A stretch of DNA of 49,949 nucleotides from Fimbriimonadaceae bacterium (lineage in GTDB: Bacteria > Armatimonadota > Fimbriimonadia > Fimbriimonadales > Fimbriimonadaceae), in the NCBI GenBank assembly GCA_019638835.1, contig JAHBTC010000004.1:1-49949 (forward strand), given 5' to 3'. A model generated the notes under the pieces. The model was not told where the DNA came from, made no database searches, and was given only the letters and a program-made list of their open reading frames with translations. The position numbers and the translations under genes were made by a program. This document shows, piece after piece, positions 26,336-34,439 of this stretch (position 1 is its first letter; every line of letters begins with the position of its first letter).

Positions 26336-27237
26336 GCCACCCCGGATTCGAACCCCAAGTTCCCGAAGATTTCGACGCCTTCTGGCAAGAAACTGCAGCC
26401 GAAGCGCTGGCCGCGCCGCTTGACTTTCGACGTTATCCCCAAGGCGAACAATCCCGCGATGGTTTTGAGATCGAAGCCGTTTCTTTTAGGGGGATAGATG
26501 GCTCAACCAAACATGGCTGGATTGCCGCTCCGGAAGGCGCGCACCGACTACCATCCTTCCTCTGGATTCCGCCTTACTCACGCTGGTCCATGCTTCCGAA
26601 TGAGTATGGTACGCGCCCTGGCTTTGTATCGATGAGCCTAAACTTTTTCGGTGAGGGGCCTTTCCACCAAGAGACGTATTCGGTCGAGCGAGGCTATTTT
26701 GCGGAAGGGGTGATGGAGCCAAGTACGTTCATCTTTCGGAGGATGGCGCAGGATGCTCTCATTGCCTTGCGCGTGATGGAAGCCCAATCGGAAGTGGATG
26801 AGAACCGAATGGGAGCAAGCGGTATGAGCCAAGGGGCGGGAATGGCGATGTGGCTCTCTACTCTGACCCCAAAGGTACGGGCCGTAGCGGCGGATATGCC
26901 CTTTTTTGGCGCGCTGCGCTGGGTGTTCGATCAGCCGGTTCGGCGATATCCGCTCAAGGAATTGGTGGATGCGATGGACGCCGAACCGCTTGGGCGGGAA
27001 CGGGCGATGTACACATTCTCGTACTTTGACACTCTGCACTTCGCAACCCGTGTCTCAGTGCCAACGCTGGTGACCGCAGGACTCAAAGATCCGGCAGTAC
27101 GCCCGGAACAAGTTCGCGCGATCTTTTCCGCCATGCCCGTCACGGAGAAAGAACTAGTAGAGATTGACTGGGGACACGACTGGCATCCATCCATGATTGA
27201 ACGTAATGCGGCGTGGTTACGACGATATCTTGTCTAA
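26332..27237 (+). CDS. CE7-type acetyl esterase (acetyl-xylan esterase/cephalosporin deacetylase family)
   Basis: A 301-residue alpha/beta hydrolase. The opening PEDFDAFWQETAAEALA is typical of the CE7 family, which removes acetyl groups from small acylated sugars. The nucleophile elbow is GASGMSQGAGMA (usual GGSQGG), with Asp in AGLKDPAVRP and His in WGHDWHP completing the triad. There is no signal peptide, consistent with cytoplasmic deacetylation. ATG at 26332 overlaps the NIL-gene stop (ATGA); translation is coupled to it. The last four bases overlap the convergent gene. Substrate not known. Confidence 0.85.
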   Translation: MSHPGFEPQVPEDFDAFWQETAAEALAAPLDFRRYPQGEQSRDGFEIEAVSFRGIDGSTKHGWIAAPEGAHRLPSFLWIPPYSRWSMLPNEYGTRPGFVSMSLNFFGEGPFHQETYSVERGYFAEGVMEPSTFIFRRMAQDALIALRVMEAQSEVDENRMGASGMSQGAGMAMWLSTLTPKVRAVAADMPFFGALRWVFDQPVRRYPLKELVDAMDAEPLGRERAMYTFSYFDTLHFATRVSVPTLVTAGLKDPAVRPEQVRAIFSAMPVTEKELVEIDWGHDWHPSMIERNAAWLRRYLV

Positions 27238-27815
27238 GGCGACCAAATGATTCGGTACCGGCGGGTTCCCATCGCTGAACCGAAGTACCGCACCTTATCC
27301 CAATCGACTTCCAGATATCGTTGTTCACTATCGGTCTTCGCTTCAAACTCGCGGTCTCCGGCACGAACTTTAAGCACACTTGTCAATTCCCTGTCCGTCG
27401 GGATTGGTTCCTGCTTCAGCAGGAATGACTGGCCGTCGGCTGCTTTCAGAACCTGAGTGTCCACGTAGAACTGGCGTGGACCGCCGCCGATGCTCTTGGC
27501 CGTTCGTTCAATCAGCAATCCCGTGCGACCATCAATCCAAGTGGTGGTGTGAATGTTCGTAAGAGTATTCAGTTCATAGATAGGGAATGGTGTCAGTTCC
27601 CGCGCGGCTTCTCGAATGTTCGGCGGAAGATACTCCAGTTGCGCGAAGTCTGCGGGGAGTTTCGGATGCAATGTAAGTTGTTGTCCACCACTTGCTACAG
27701 GTAACCCTGAGGAACTTAGAATGCGATCAAAAGGCACTGTGAACCCCTGCGTTTCCGGTGACGCAGGTCGCATGACGGGTTGCGCTACGAAGAGAAGAAT
27801 TAGTGTTCCAATCAT
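27234..27815 (-). CDS. Exported protein of unknown function
   Basis: A 193-residue protein with a hydrophobic leader (MIGTLILLFVAQPVM) and no recognisable family. The mature part begins with FTVPFDRILSSSGLPVASGG and has a run of strands (TTTWIDGRTGLLIERTAKSI, PRQFYVDTQVLKAADGQSF, YLEVDWDKVRYFGSAMG) that could form a beta-barrel or lipoprotein-carrier-like sheet. Its stop overlaps that of the esterase gene on the other strand. Upstream is kdsA's end region with no overlap. It is likely periplasmic. Confidence 0.55.
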   Translation of the reverse strand: MIGTLILLFVAQPVMRPASPETQGFTVPFDRILSSSGLPVASGGQQLTLHPKLPADFAQLEYLPPNIREAARELTPFPIYELNTLTNIHTTTWIDGRTGLLIERTAKSIGGGPRQFYVDTQVLKAADGQSFLLKQEPIPTDRELTSVLKVRAGDREFEAKTDSEQRYLEVDWDKVRYFGSAMGTRRYRIIWSP

Positions 27816-27866
27816 AAGTTACTAACTGATTCGACGCCGCAAAACGATTGTCGTCTCAGAGTGGAC

Positions 27867-28694
27867 TCACTCAGCCTGATGGCCGCGCAGCCGATGAATA
27901 GCGATCAACTCGGTCAGAAGGGACTCCGCACGATCCAACGGCCACTGCGTCGCCGCATCGCTCATCGCCCGATCAGGATCAGGGTGGATTTCTAAGAACA
28001 AAGCATCAATCCCGACCGCGACCGCCGCCCGGGCCATGGCCGGGATGCTCTCCCGCACACCACCGGTCGTCCTGCCCGCCCCGCCGGGCCGCTGCGCACT
28101 GTGGGTCGCATCGAAGCAGACGGGAACTCCGTTCTGCCGCATCACTTCTAGTCCTGGGAAGTCGACAATCAGAGTGTTGTAGCCAAAGGAGGTCCCGCGC
28201 TCAGTAAGCATGATGCCACTGGCTTCGAAGGCTCGCAACTTCTCAACGATGTTGCTCGTGTCGTGCGGGGCAAGAAACTGACCCTTCTTGACGTTCACCG
28301 GTTTGCGAGTTCCTGCGGCGGCTTCAAGCAAGTCACTCTGGCGGCAAAGAAAGGCCGGAATCTGCAAGATGTCAGCGACTTCCGCGACCGGCTGACATTG
28401 ATTGGGAAGATGGACATCTGTTGTGACTGGAAGGTCGTACTTGGACTTGATTCGGGCGAGAATATCGAATCCCGCATCCATGCCCGCCCCTCGCTGCGAG
28501 TTTGCGCTGGTTCGATTGGCCTTATCGAACGACGCCTTGAAGATGTACGGAACTCCTAGCCGTGTCGTCACCTCCTTCATCATGCTTGCGACGTGGTCGC
28601 AAAGTTCGAAGGATTCGGCGAGGCATGGCCCGCCGATCAAGACGAGGTCGCCCTGACCAATCGTGACGTTTCCCGCAGAGAATGGCGTGACCAT
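27867..28694 (-). CDS. kdsA: 3-deoxy-8-phosphooctulonate synthase (KDO-8-P synthase)
   Basis: A 275-residue TIM-barrel enzyme that condenses phosphoenolpyruvate with D-arabinose 5-phosphate, the committed step of KDO for lipopolysaccharide. Conserved parts: FKASFDKANRTS, QRGAGMDAGFDIL, VTTDVHLPNQC, RGTSFGYNTLIVDFP, DATHSAQRPGG and EIHPDPDRAMSD. Cys24 in GGPCLAES is the metal-ligand Cys of metal-dependent (class II) forms, where the E. coli enzyme has Asn. The ATG shares one base with the dsbD stop (TAATG), so translation is coupled. Its presence shows that the organism makes LPS or a KDO-containing glycan. Confidence 0.96.
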   Translation of the reverse strand: MVTPFSAGNVTIGQGDLVLIGGPCLAESFELCDHVASMMKEVTTRLGVPYIFKASFDKANRTSANSQRGAGMDAGFDILARIKSKYDLPVTTDVHLPNQCQPVAEVADILQIPAFLCRQSDLLEAAAGTRKPVNVKKGQFLAPHDTSNIVEKLRAFEASGIMLTERGTSFGYNTLIVDFPGLEVMRQNGVPVCFDATHSAQRPGGAGRTTGGVRESIPAMARAAVAVGIDALFLEIHPDPDRAMSDAATQWPLDRAESLLTELIAIHRLRGHQAE

Positions 28695-31207
28695 TACGCT
28701 TTCGCCTTTTCGATGGCGGCCCGCATCCAGTTTCCGAAAGCGTCGCCTTCGGCGTATCCGAAGAAGGTGTCCACAACCGTGCCGTCAGGTTTCATGATAA
28801 CGTAGGTTGGGTTGGCGACTTGATTCGTAAGCTTTTGAAGGAACTCCGAGTTGAGTCTCTCCTGTGGGTCGCTCGGTTTGTCCGTATAGAGTTCGATCGG
28901 AACAACCTGATCAAAGAGTGGACGGACTTGAGCGGTAGGAAACACACCACCCTCCATGCGCCGGCAGTTGACGCATGTATGGCCAGTGAAGTTGATGAAA
29001 ATCGGCATGCCAGTCTCCTGCGCCTTCGCCTGCCCTTCCTCATAATCTTCGATCCAAGGGATATCCGCTTCCTTTTGCGTCGCGATCATGGAGTAGTCGC
29101 GTCCCGGGGGAAATGCTTCTAGATATCCGAGATTTGCGCCGTTTAGGCCAGAGAACCAGAACCATGCAAACAGGATGTTGACGATGCCAAACGCTTGACG
29201 GGCGTATCCAATCTTCGGTGATTCGCTTCCGATGCGAAGCCAACCGAAGAGCCAGAAGGCGGCAATCGTAAAGATTGTCGCGGTAATCGCGAGATACACC
29301 TCTCGGGTCAGGATGCCTGGTGCCCAGATAAGCTCACCGTTCGAAATGAACTTGAGGGCTGCCGCCACTTCAATAAATCCGAGATACTTCTTCACGTCCA
29401 CCATCCACTCACCTGAGCGGGGCAGAGAGTTGAGATAGTGAGGGAAGAGGGCGAGCAGGAAGAACGGGGCCGCGAACGCGATGCCGAAGACTAACATGCC
29501 GAGGATCGGCTTGATGTATTCACCGTTCGCCGCCGCGAAAAGGATGCCCCCCACGAACGGCACAGTACAGGTGAAGGATGTGAGGGTAAAGGCAAACCCC
29601 ATTAGGACGGGGGCGATGAAGCCGCTTTGCTTACGGCTTGCCGTTTGTGCTTTGTTTACCCATGAGGAAGGGAGTCCAATCTCGTACACGCCAAACAAGT
29701 TGAGCGACAGCACGAGGAAAAGGATTCCGAGTCCGATGTTGACCCAGGGGTTTGCGGCGAACCATTGGGCGCCGGCCGCCCCAACGATGAGGGCCATACC
29801 CATCCCAAGGATGATGAACGTGCCGATGATTCCGAGGGCGTACGCAAGTGCGCCACTGATATTGGGTTTGCTATTTTCTCCGGCCTTGTGCTTGCTAAAG
29901 TATCCGACGGTGATCGGAATCATCGGAAAAACGCAGGGGGTAGCAAGCGCCGCAATACCCGCCACGAAAGCCAGTAACAAATACTGGAGCAATGGCTTGG
30001 ATGTATCGTTTTCGGGAGTGTTCCCTTGGGCGGTAGGTGCCGGTTCGGGCGATGATCCGGTGTCACCTTCACCTGACTCGTAGTTCGGTGGCTGGGATGG
30101 AACTTGAGTGTTTGCGGCGAGAAATTCCGACCGTGGCGCGCCCGGAGTGACGGTCGCACTCAGATTCCATGTGACCGTCGTCGGCATATCACAAATGGAC
30201 TGATTGCACGCCTGGTAAGTCAGAGCAACCGGAACCGAAACTGAACCGGAAGCATTCGCCGGTACTTGGAATGGTAGTGCAATCGAGACGCCGCCCCCGT
30301 AAGAGATCACTTCGGCATTAATGGTTTGATCGAGTTTCTTGACTCCATCAGGCACGACCAATTCGCCCGCTGAAATCCCCCCACCTGTCAACTCGACCGA
30401 GATCGGAAAGATGTCAGTCGTAGTGTTCTTGGGGGAGTAAATGTGCCAGCCTTCATCAATCTGGGCCGTAAAGACAATCCGGGCGAATTCACCTGGCCGC
30501 GGGTCGGGTGGCTCCAATCGCGCGGTCCACGAAACGGCACCGGTCTTTGCTTCCGTCTGGGCGACTTCTTCAGGACTGGATGTCGTGCCTGTAGCGGGAG
30601 GCATCTCTGGCGAACTTGGCGTGGGAATTGGGGTTGCTGGGTTGTTCGCCGCGGGTTCGGTTGGATTGACTTCGGTTGGCGTGGCGGGCTGGAACTCACC
30701 AGCGCTACTTGTCGTCTTTGTCACCATAAACTCGAATGGCAGTTCGAGTTGCATTGGCGGGTCGCAAGTCGTCTCGTCGCAAGTTTGATAATCAACGACC
30801 AGTGTCCCACGTACGGTGCCTTCTGCAGCAGTCACGCGGAATTTCTGCCGGAACGTGACAGTTCCTTCGTGCAGATTGATGGTCTCGTTGATGATCTCGT
30901 CACGCTTCGACTTGTAAGCCGGTTCTACGAGAGGACCAGTAAGCGCGAGTCCTGACGAGCCCTGCTTGAGCGATACTGCAGTCTTGGTTACAAACTCGCC
31001 ATTCTTGACGGCGTAAATGTGCCACCCCGGAGACATGGTGGCGGTAATCAGCAACTCGCCAGTTCCGCCCACGGAGATGCTCGTTGGTTGAACTGCGAGT
31101 TTTAGCGTAGCGTGTCCGGTTGGCTGAGCCAATGTGACACTCACGACCAATAGAGTCAAGATTGTGAGCCAAACGCGGGCAAGAATTTCTTTCGATCGCT
31201 GATCCAT
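28694..31207 (-). CDS. dsbD: Thiol:disulfide interchange protein DsbD with duplicated N-terminal domain
   Basis: An 837-residue membrane protein that carries electrons from cytoplasmic thioredoxin to periplasmic thiols. Signal peptide 10-28, then two DsbD-alpha-like domains in tandem: 33-163 with Cys143 and Cys148 (TCDETTC), and 225-353 with Cys334 and Cys339 (ACNQSIC), joined by a Pro/Thr-rich linker. The eight-helix membrane domain (from about 405) has redox Cys in ATPCVFPM and TSFTCTVPF. The C-terminal thioredoxin domain has CVNC. E. coli DsbD has one N-terminal domain and about 565 residues. ATG 31207 is favoured over an upstream TTG by AGAGAG before it. Confidence 0.93.
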   Translation of the reverse strand: MDQRSKEILARVWLTILTLLVVSVTLAQPTGHATLKLAVQPTSISVGGTGELLITATMSPGWHIYAVKNGEFVTKTAVSLKQGSSGLALTGPLVEPAYKSKRDEIINETINLHEGTVTFRQKFRVTAAEGTVRGTLVVDYQTCDETTCDPPMQLELPFEFMVTKTTSSAGEFQPATPTEVNPTEPAANNPATPIPTPSSPEMPPATGTTSSPEEVAQTEAKTGAVSWTARLEPPDPRPGEFARIVFTAQIDEGWHIYSPKNTTTDIFPISVELTGGGISAGELVVPDGVKKLDQTINAEVISYGGGVSIALPFQVPANASGSVSVPVALTYQACNQSICDMPTTVTWNLSATVTPGAPRSEFLAANTQVPSQPPNYESGEGDTGSSPEPAPTAQGNTPENDTSKPLLQYLLLAFVAGIAALATPCVFPMIPITVGYFSKHKAGENSKPNISGALAYALGIIGTFIILGMGMALIVGAAGAQWFAANPWVNIGLGILFLVLSLNLFGVYEIGLPSSWVNKAQTASRKQSGFIAPVLMGFAFTLTSFTCTVPFVGGILFAAANGEYIKPILGMLVFGIAFAAPFFLLALFPHYLNSLPRSGEWMVDVKKYLGFIEVAAALKFISNGELIWAPGILTREVYLAITATIFTIAAFWLFGWLRIGSESPKIGYARQAFGIVNILFAWFWFSGLNGANLGYLEAFPPGRDYSMIATQKEADIPWIEDYEEGQAKAQETGMPIFINFTGHTCVNCRRMEGGVFPTAQVRPLFDQVVPIELYTDKPSDPQERLNSEFLQKLTNQVANPTYVIMKPDGTVVDTFFGYAEGDAFGNWMRAAIEKAKA

Positions 31208-31242
31208 TCCTACTTCTCTCTGCAACTAACGGTCGCAAGTGT

Positions 31243-31255
31243 GGGAATCATTCCC
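31243..31255. repeat. Inverted repeat GGGAA-TCA-TTCCC
   Basis: A perfect 5-base inverted repeat with a 3-base centre, 36 bases upstream of the dsbD start. It could be an operator for a dimeric regulator or a small hairpin; nothing else identifies it. Confidence 0.3.
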
Positions 31256-31288
31256 GGTCCTCTCTGATGAAAGGGTCGAACCTCCCGG

Positions 31289-32071
31289 TTACGCCGATCC
31301 ACGATTCCCGAGACCGAGCCAACTCTTGAACTTATAAACTGTCGTCTCTCGGTTTATCTCCGCGATCGCAAGCGTGAGCGGAACCTCCTTCGGGCAAACC
31401 TTGACACAGTTCTGGGCATTGCCACAGTTTGTGATTCCTTCTTCGCTCGTCATCACATCGAGACGATCTTCCTTCAGTGCTTGGCCAACAGGGTGCATAT
31501 TGAACAGAAGTGCTTGACCAACTGCTGCGGGACCGATAAATTTCGTGTGTTCATTCACTTGGGGGCACGCCTCCATGCAGCATCCGCAGGTCATGCATCG
31601 ACTGAGTTCGTACCGCAGTTTGCGCACGCGATCGTCCTGCGTTTGTGCCATTCCCCGATCATAAGAACCGTCAATCGGAACCCACGCCTGAATCTTGATA
31701 AGATTTTCGAACATGCTAGAGCGATCGACGATCAGATCTCGAACAAGCGGGAATTTTCTCATTGGCTTGAGTTCCACCACCCATGTGTCGCCCTGGAGTT
31801 CCCCAACGTCCTCAATCAAGGCTGTACATGCTTGACGGATCATCCCGTTTACGATCATCGTGCAAGTTCCACAAACCTCTTCTAGGCAGGCGGCTTCCCA
31901 CGCGACGGGCTCAACCAGTTTGCCGTCAGTGTTCACCGGGTTCTTGCGAATCTCCATCAATGTGGAGATGACATTCATGTTTTCTCGAAATGGAATCTCA
32001 AACGAATCCCAGAACGGTTTCTCGCTGGCGCTGGACTGACGCTGGATCTTCAGGCGAATCTTTGAGGCCAT
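31289..32071 (-). CDS. sdhB: Succinate dehydrogenase/fumarate reductase iron-sulfur subunit
   Basis: A 260-residue electron-transfer subunit that passes electrons from the flavoprotein SdhA to quinone. The [2Fe-2S] ligands are Cys62, Cys67, Cys70 and Cys82 (CLEEVCGTC...QAC), the [4Fe-4S] motif is CMTCGCCMEACP and the [3Fe-4S] motif CGNAQNCVKVCPKEVP. The CLEEVCGTC form is like the Bacillus and other two-haem-type enzymes. The first gene of a leftward group sdhB-dsbD-kdsA; no sdhA or sdhC is in the window. A TAGAAT box lies ten bases before the ATG, so the leader is very short. Confidence 0.95.
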   Translation of the reverse strand: MASKIRLKIQRQSSASEKPFWDSFEIPFRENMNVISTLMEIRKNPVNTDGKLVEPVAWEAACLEEVCGTCTMIVNGMIRQACTALIEDVGELQGDTWVVELKPMRKFPLVRDLIVDRSSMFENLIKIQAWVPIDGSYDRGMAQTQDDRVRKLRYELSRCMTCGCCMEACPQVNEHTKFIGPAAVGQALLFNMHPVGQALKEDRLDVMTSEEGITNCGNAQNCVKVCPKEVPLTLAIAEINRETTVYKFKSWLGLGNRGSA

Positions 32072-32131
32072 GAACGTTGCTATTCTACGCTCTTTGGGCT
32101 TGTAGACTCGCAAGCGGCGGGCCAGTGGGAG

Positions 32132-32137
32132 TAACGT
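32132..32137 (+). promoter_or_regulatory. TAACGT -10 box, leaderless start
   Basis: TAACGT followed by seven bases and the ATG at 32145. No ribosome binding site is seen. Confidence 0.45.
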
Positions 32138-32144
32138 TAGACTT

Positions 32145-32891
32145 ATGGTTCAGCCGGGAGCGGAGACGCTACCCATTCGAAAGGTGCTCGGTATCCCGGT
32201 TGCCTTAGTCTCCATGGATCAAGCGGTTTCGGCAATCAGGCAACTCCTCAAGACAGAGAACCCGGATCTCATCTTCACGGCCGACAGCCAAGGTATCTAC
32301 CTTGCACAGAAGGATCCCGATCTCAAAGTGGCATATGAGACCGCAGCATTCAATACGCCCGATAGCAATGGGGTCGTTTGGGCTCTTGGCAAGCAAGGCG
32401 TAAACCAGAAGCGTGTGACGGGCGTTGACCTCGCGGAGAAACTGTTGGCCGTTTGCGCGGAGGATGGCCATCCTGTCTTTTTTCTCGGGGCAGCCCCCGG
32501 AATCGCGCGCGAGGCAGCAGAAAGGATGGTGAAGCGATACCCAAACCTCAAAATGGCTGGTTGTCGTGACGGATTTTGGGCGTCTGAAGAAGAAAGCGAG
32601 GTCGTCGCGGAGATCGCCGCCGCCGGAGCCCACCTAGTGCTTGTCGCGCTAGGGATACCGCGCCAGGAAAAGTTCCTTATGGCGCACCGTGAGCAACTTG
32701 GATTTCGAGCCGCCATGGGGGTTGGTGGATCGTTCGATGTTTGGAGTGGTCGCGTGAAGCGCGCGCCGAAAATCATCCAAGCACTGCGCGCCGAGTGGCT
32801 CTGGCGAGTGCTCTTGAACCCGAAAAAGATTTCAAAGGTCGCAACGTTGCCCCGATTTGCGATTCGGGTGCTGAAAGCGAGTAGACACTAG
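32145..32891 (+). CDS. WecG/TagA/CpsF-family glycosyltransferase
   Basis: A 248-residue GT26 glycosyltransferase that adds a sugar (ManNAc-like) to undecaprenyl-linked precursors of surface glycans. Conserved parts are TADSQGIYLAQKDPDL, the catalytic-site region NTPDSNGVVWALG, VFFLGAAPGIAREAAERM and the C-terminal GIPRQEKFLMAHREQL with GVGGSFDVWSGRVKRAP. These enzymes dock to the inner face of the cytoplasmic membrane by their basic C-terminal tail (LLNPKKISKV). The donor and acceptor are not known. The start is on a probably leaderless mRNA; the next gene begins one base after the stop. Confidence 0.9.
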   Translation: MVQPGAETLPIRKVLGIPVALVSMDQAVSAIRQLLKTENPDLIFTADSQGIYLAQKDPDLKVAYETAAFNTPDSNGVVWALGKQGVNQKRVTGVDLAEKLLAVCAEDGHPVFFLGAAPGIAREAAERMVKRYPNLKMAGCRDGFWASEEESEVVAEIAAAGAHLVLVALGIPRQEKFLMAHREQLGFRAAMGVGGSFDVWSGRVKRAPKIIQALRAEWLWRVLLNPKKISKVATLPRFAIRVLKASRH

Positions 32892-32892
32892 C

Positions 32893-33432
32893 ATGGCCAC
32901 TCGCATCTACACACGTACAGGCGACGAGGGTGAGACCGGACTCATTGGCGGGGTGCGTGTTCGTAAAGACTCTCCAATCATTTCACTGGTAGGCGAACTG
33001 GATGAGTTGAATGCGGTTCTGGGCCTCGCTCGATCGGCTCCTTTGTCTCCTCTCATTGAGGATGCACTTTCGCGGGCACAGTCCTTGTTGCTTGACATGG
33101 GCGCCGAGATCGCGTCGCCAAGAGATTCCCCGTACTTTCTGGAAGCGAAGGTAGAAGTTGAACCTCAAAGGCTGGAGGCCGCTATTGATGAAATGGAATC
33201 ACAGCTACCTCCCCTGAAGCAGTTCATATTGCCGGGAGGATGCGAGTCAAGTTCTCGCTTGCACTTGGCTCGATCTATATGCCGCCGAGCAGAGCGATCC
33301 ATGGTGTCGGTTGGGGTTCGAGCAGAGTTGCTAGTGTACGTGAATCGGCTTAGCGACTTCCTGTTTGTGGCGGCCCGCATGGCGAACTCAGAAGCGAACG
33401 TGCCCGACGTTCCGTGGTCTCGAACGTCATAA
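32893..33432 (+). CDS. Cob(I)alamin adenosyltransferase, PduO type
   Basis: A 179-residue enzyme that transfers the adenosyl group of ATP to reduced corrinoid, making coenzyme B12. It has the PduO N-terminal signature IYTRTGDEGETGLIGG, DELNAVLGLARS, the helix SRLHLARSICRRAERSM with the ATP-binding Arg residues, and the final NRLSDFLFVAARMAN. The length matches the family. It follows the glycosyltransferase by one base. No other cobalamin gene or B12-dependent enzyme is in the window, so it may serve salvage. Confidence 0.93.
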   Translation: MATRIYTRTGDEGETGLIGGVRVRKDSPIISLVGELDELNAVLGLARSAPLSPLIEDALSRAQSLLLDMGAEIASPRDSPYFLEAKVEVEPQRLEAAIDEMESQLPPLKQFILPGGCESSSRLHLARSICRRAERSMVSVGVRAELLVYVNRLSDFLFVAARMANSEANVPDVPWSRTS

Positions 33433-33440
33433 TCTTTACC

Positions 33441-34157
33441 ATGGTTGCCCTGCTTCTTGGCGCCCTCCTTCAGTCTGGCTCAGCCCTTCAATCGCAAGAA
33501 GGGGTTTCTCAACTCGTTAGCCGAATGCTCAAGGTTTACGCGGACACGAAGCAATTGGATGGACAAATCGTGCTCTCGGCCTCTGACGGTCAAGGTACGA
33601 CGAAGATGACTACGGATATCGCGTACAACGCGCCGAGCAAGATTTTGGTGCGGCAAGTCGCGCCGGGCACCGAGGGCCGCACGGTGATCGTCGTCAGTAA
33701 CGGCCAAAAGTTTGTCTATACGGCACCGGACTATCTGCACGACACAACGCTACTGGAAGAGCCGGTAAACGCCAACGGATTTGTTCGGCAGTATCGAGAC
33801 ATCTTTGGCGTGGTCGGCCCTTCGTTGATCGATCGTTCAGTTCCGTTGATGATCCTCATAGCACAACCCGATGACCTGCGGGAAGTGGTTCGCCGCCTTG
33901 TCACAGTCGATGATCAAGGGACGTTGCAGGTAAACGGTAAGTCGTGCCGCCTGATTGGCGGGACGTACCGTGAAGTCGTTGGTGGAGCGACTTTCTCACG
34001 CTACCGAATGGCAGTAGATGAGAATGCTCAACTCGTCCAATTCGTACTTCAGCAAACCTATGGTGGGGCGAGTGAGCGCATGACATTGAACTTGGTTTGG
34101 GATGTTAATGTTCGGCTAGGCATCGCACCGGACGAATCAAGGTTCCGGTTGCCCTAA
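33441..34157 (+). CDS. Exported LolA-like (DUF2092-type) protein
   Basis: A 238-residue exported protein. Signal peptide MVALLLGALLQSGSALQ; mature part opens with EGVSQLVSRMLKVYADTKQL and DGQIVLSASDGQGTTKMTTD, then IAYNAPSKILVRQ and GRTVIVVSNGQKFVYTAP, which follow the half-barrel layout of LolA and DUF2092 lipoprotein carriers. Whether it carries lipoproteins or another lipid is unknown. GTG 33414 would overlap the preceding gene by 19 bases; ATG 33441 gives a cleaner signal peptide and is preceded by CATAAT and seven bases. feoA follows after 45 bases. Confidence 0.7.
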   Translation: MVALLLGALLQSGSALQSQEGVSQLVSRMLKVYADTKQLDGQIVLSASDGQGTTKMTTDIAYNAPSKILVRQVAPGTEGRTVIVVSNGQKFVYTAPDYLHDTTLLEEPVNANGFVRQYRDIFGVVGPSLIDRSVPLMILIAQPDDLREVVRRLVTVDDQGTLQVNGKSCRLIGGTYREVVGGATFSRYRMAVDENAQLVQFVLQQTYGGASERMTLNLVWDVNVRLGIAPDESRFRLP

Positions 34158-34166
34158 GTGACGGGA

Positions 34167-34193
34167 TTGAAAGAATACTTTTTTGGGTAGATT
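34167..34193 (+). promoter_or_regulatory. Promoter of the feo operon
   Basis: TTGAAA (34167-34172), 15 bases, TAGATT (34188-34193), then nine bases to the GTG of feoA. The transcript would start two or three bases before the GTG. No Fur box of the 19-base type is recognisable. Confidence 0.5.
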
Positions 34194-34202
34194 CAAAGAT
34201 CG

Positions 34203-34439
34203 GTGGACACCTCGGAGCAGATTGAACTAGGGGAACTCAAGCCAGGGGACAAAGCGAGGGTTTCATCGGTAGTTGGCACGATCCCAAGACTTCATGAGTT
34301 GGGATTGGTGCCCGGCACTTTGATCAAAGTCTTGCGGGTGGCTCCTCTAGGCGACCCAGTTGAGATCTTCGTTCGCGATTCCCGGCTTTGTCTCCGCCGC
34401 TCAGAGATGAAAGGCATCATGGTCGTGCGTGAGTCGTGA
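34203..34439 (+). CDS. feoA: Ferrous iron transport protein FeoA
   Basis: A 78-residue SH3-like cytoplasmic protein needed for FeoB function. Conserved features are ELGELKPGDKARVSSVVG, LHELGLVPGTLIKVL, and GDPVEIFVRDSRLCLRRSEM. The start is GTG with almost no leader. The last four bases overlap the feoB GTG start (GTGA), so FeoA and FeoB are made together. Confidence 0.93.
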   Translation: MDTSEQIELGELKPGDKARVSSVVGTIPRLHELGLVPGTLIKVLRVAPLGDPVEIFVRDSRLCLRRSEMKGIMVVRES

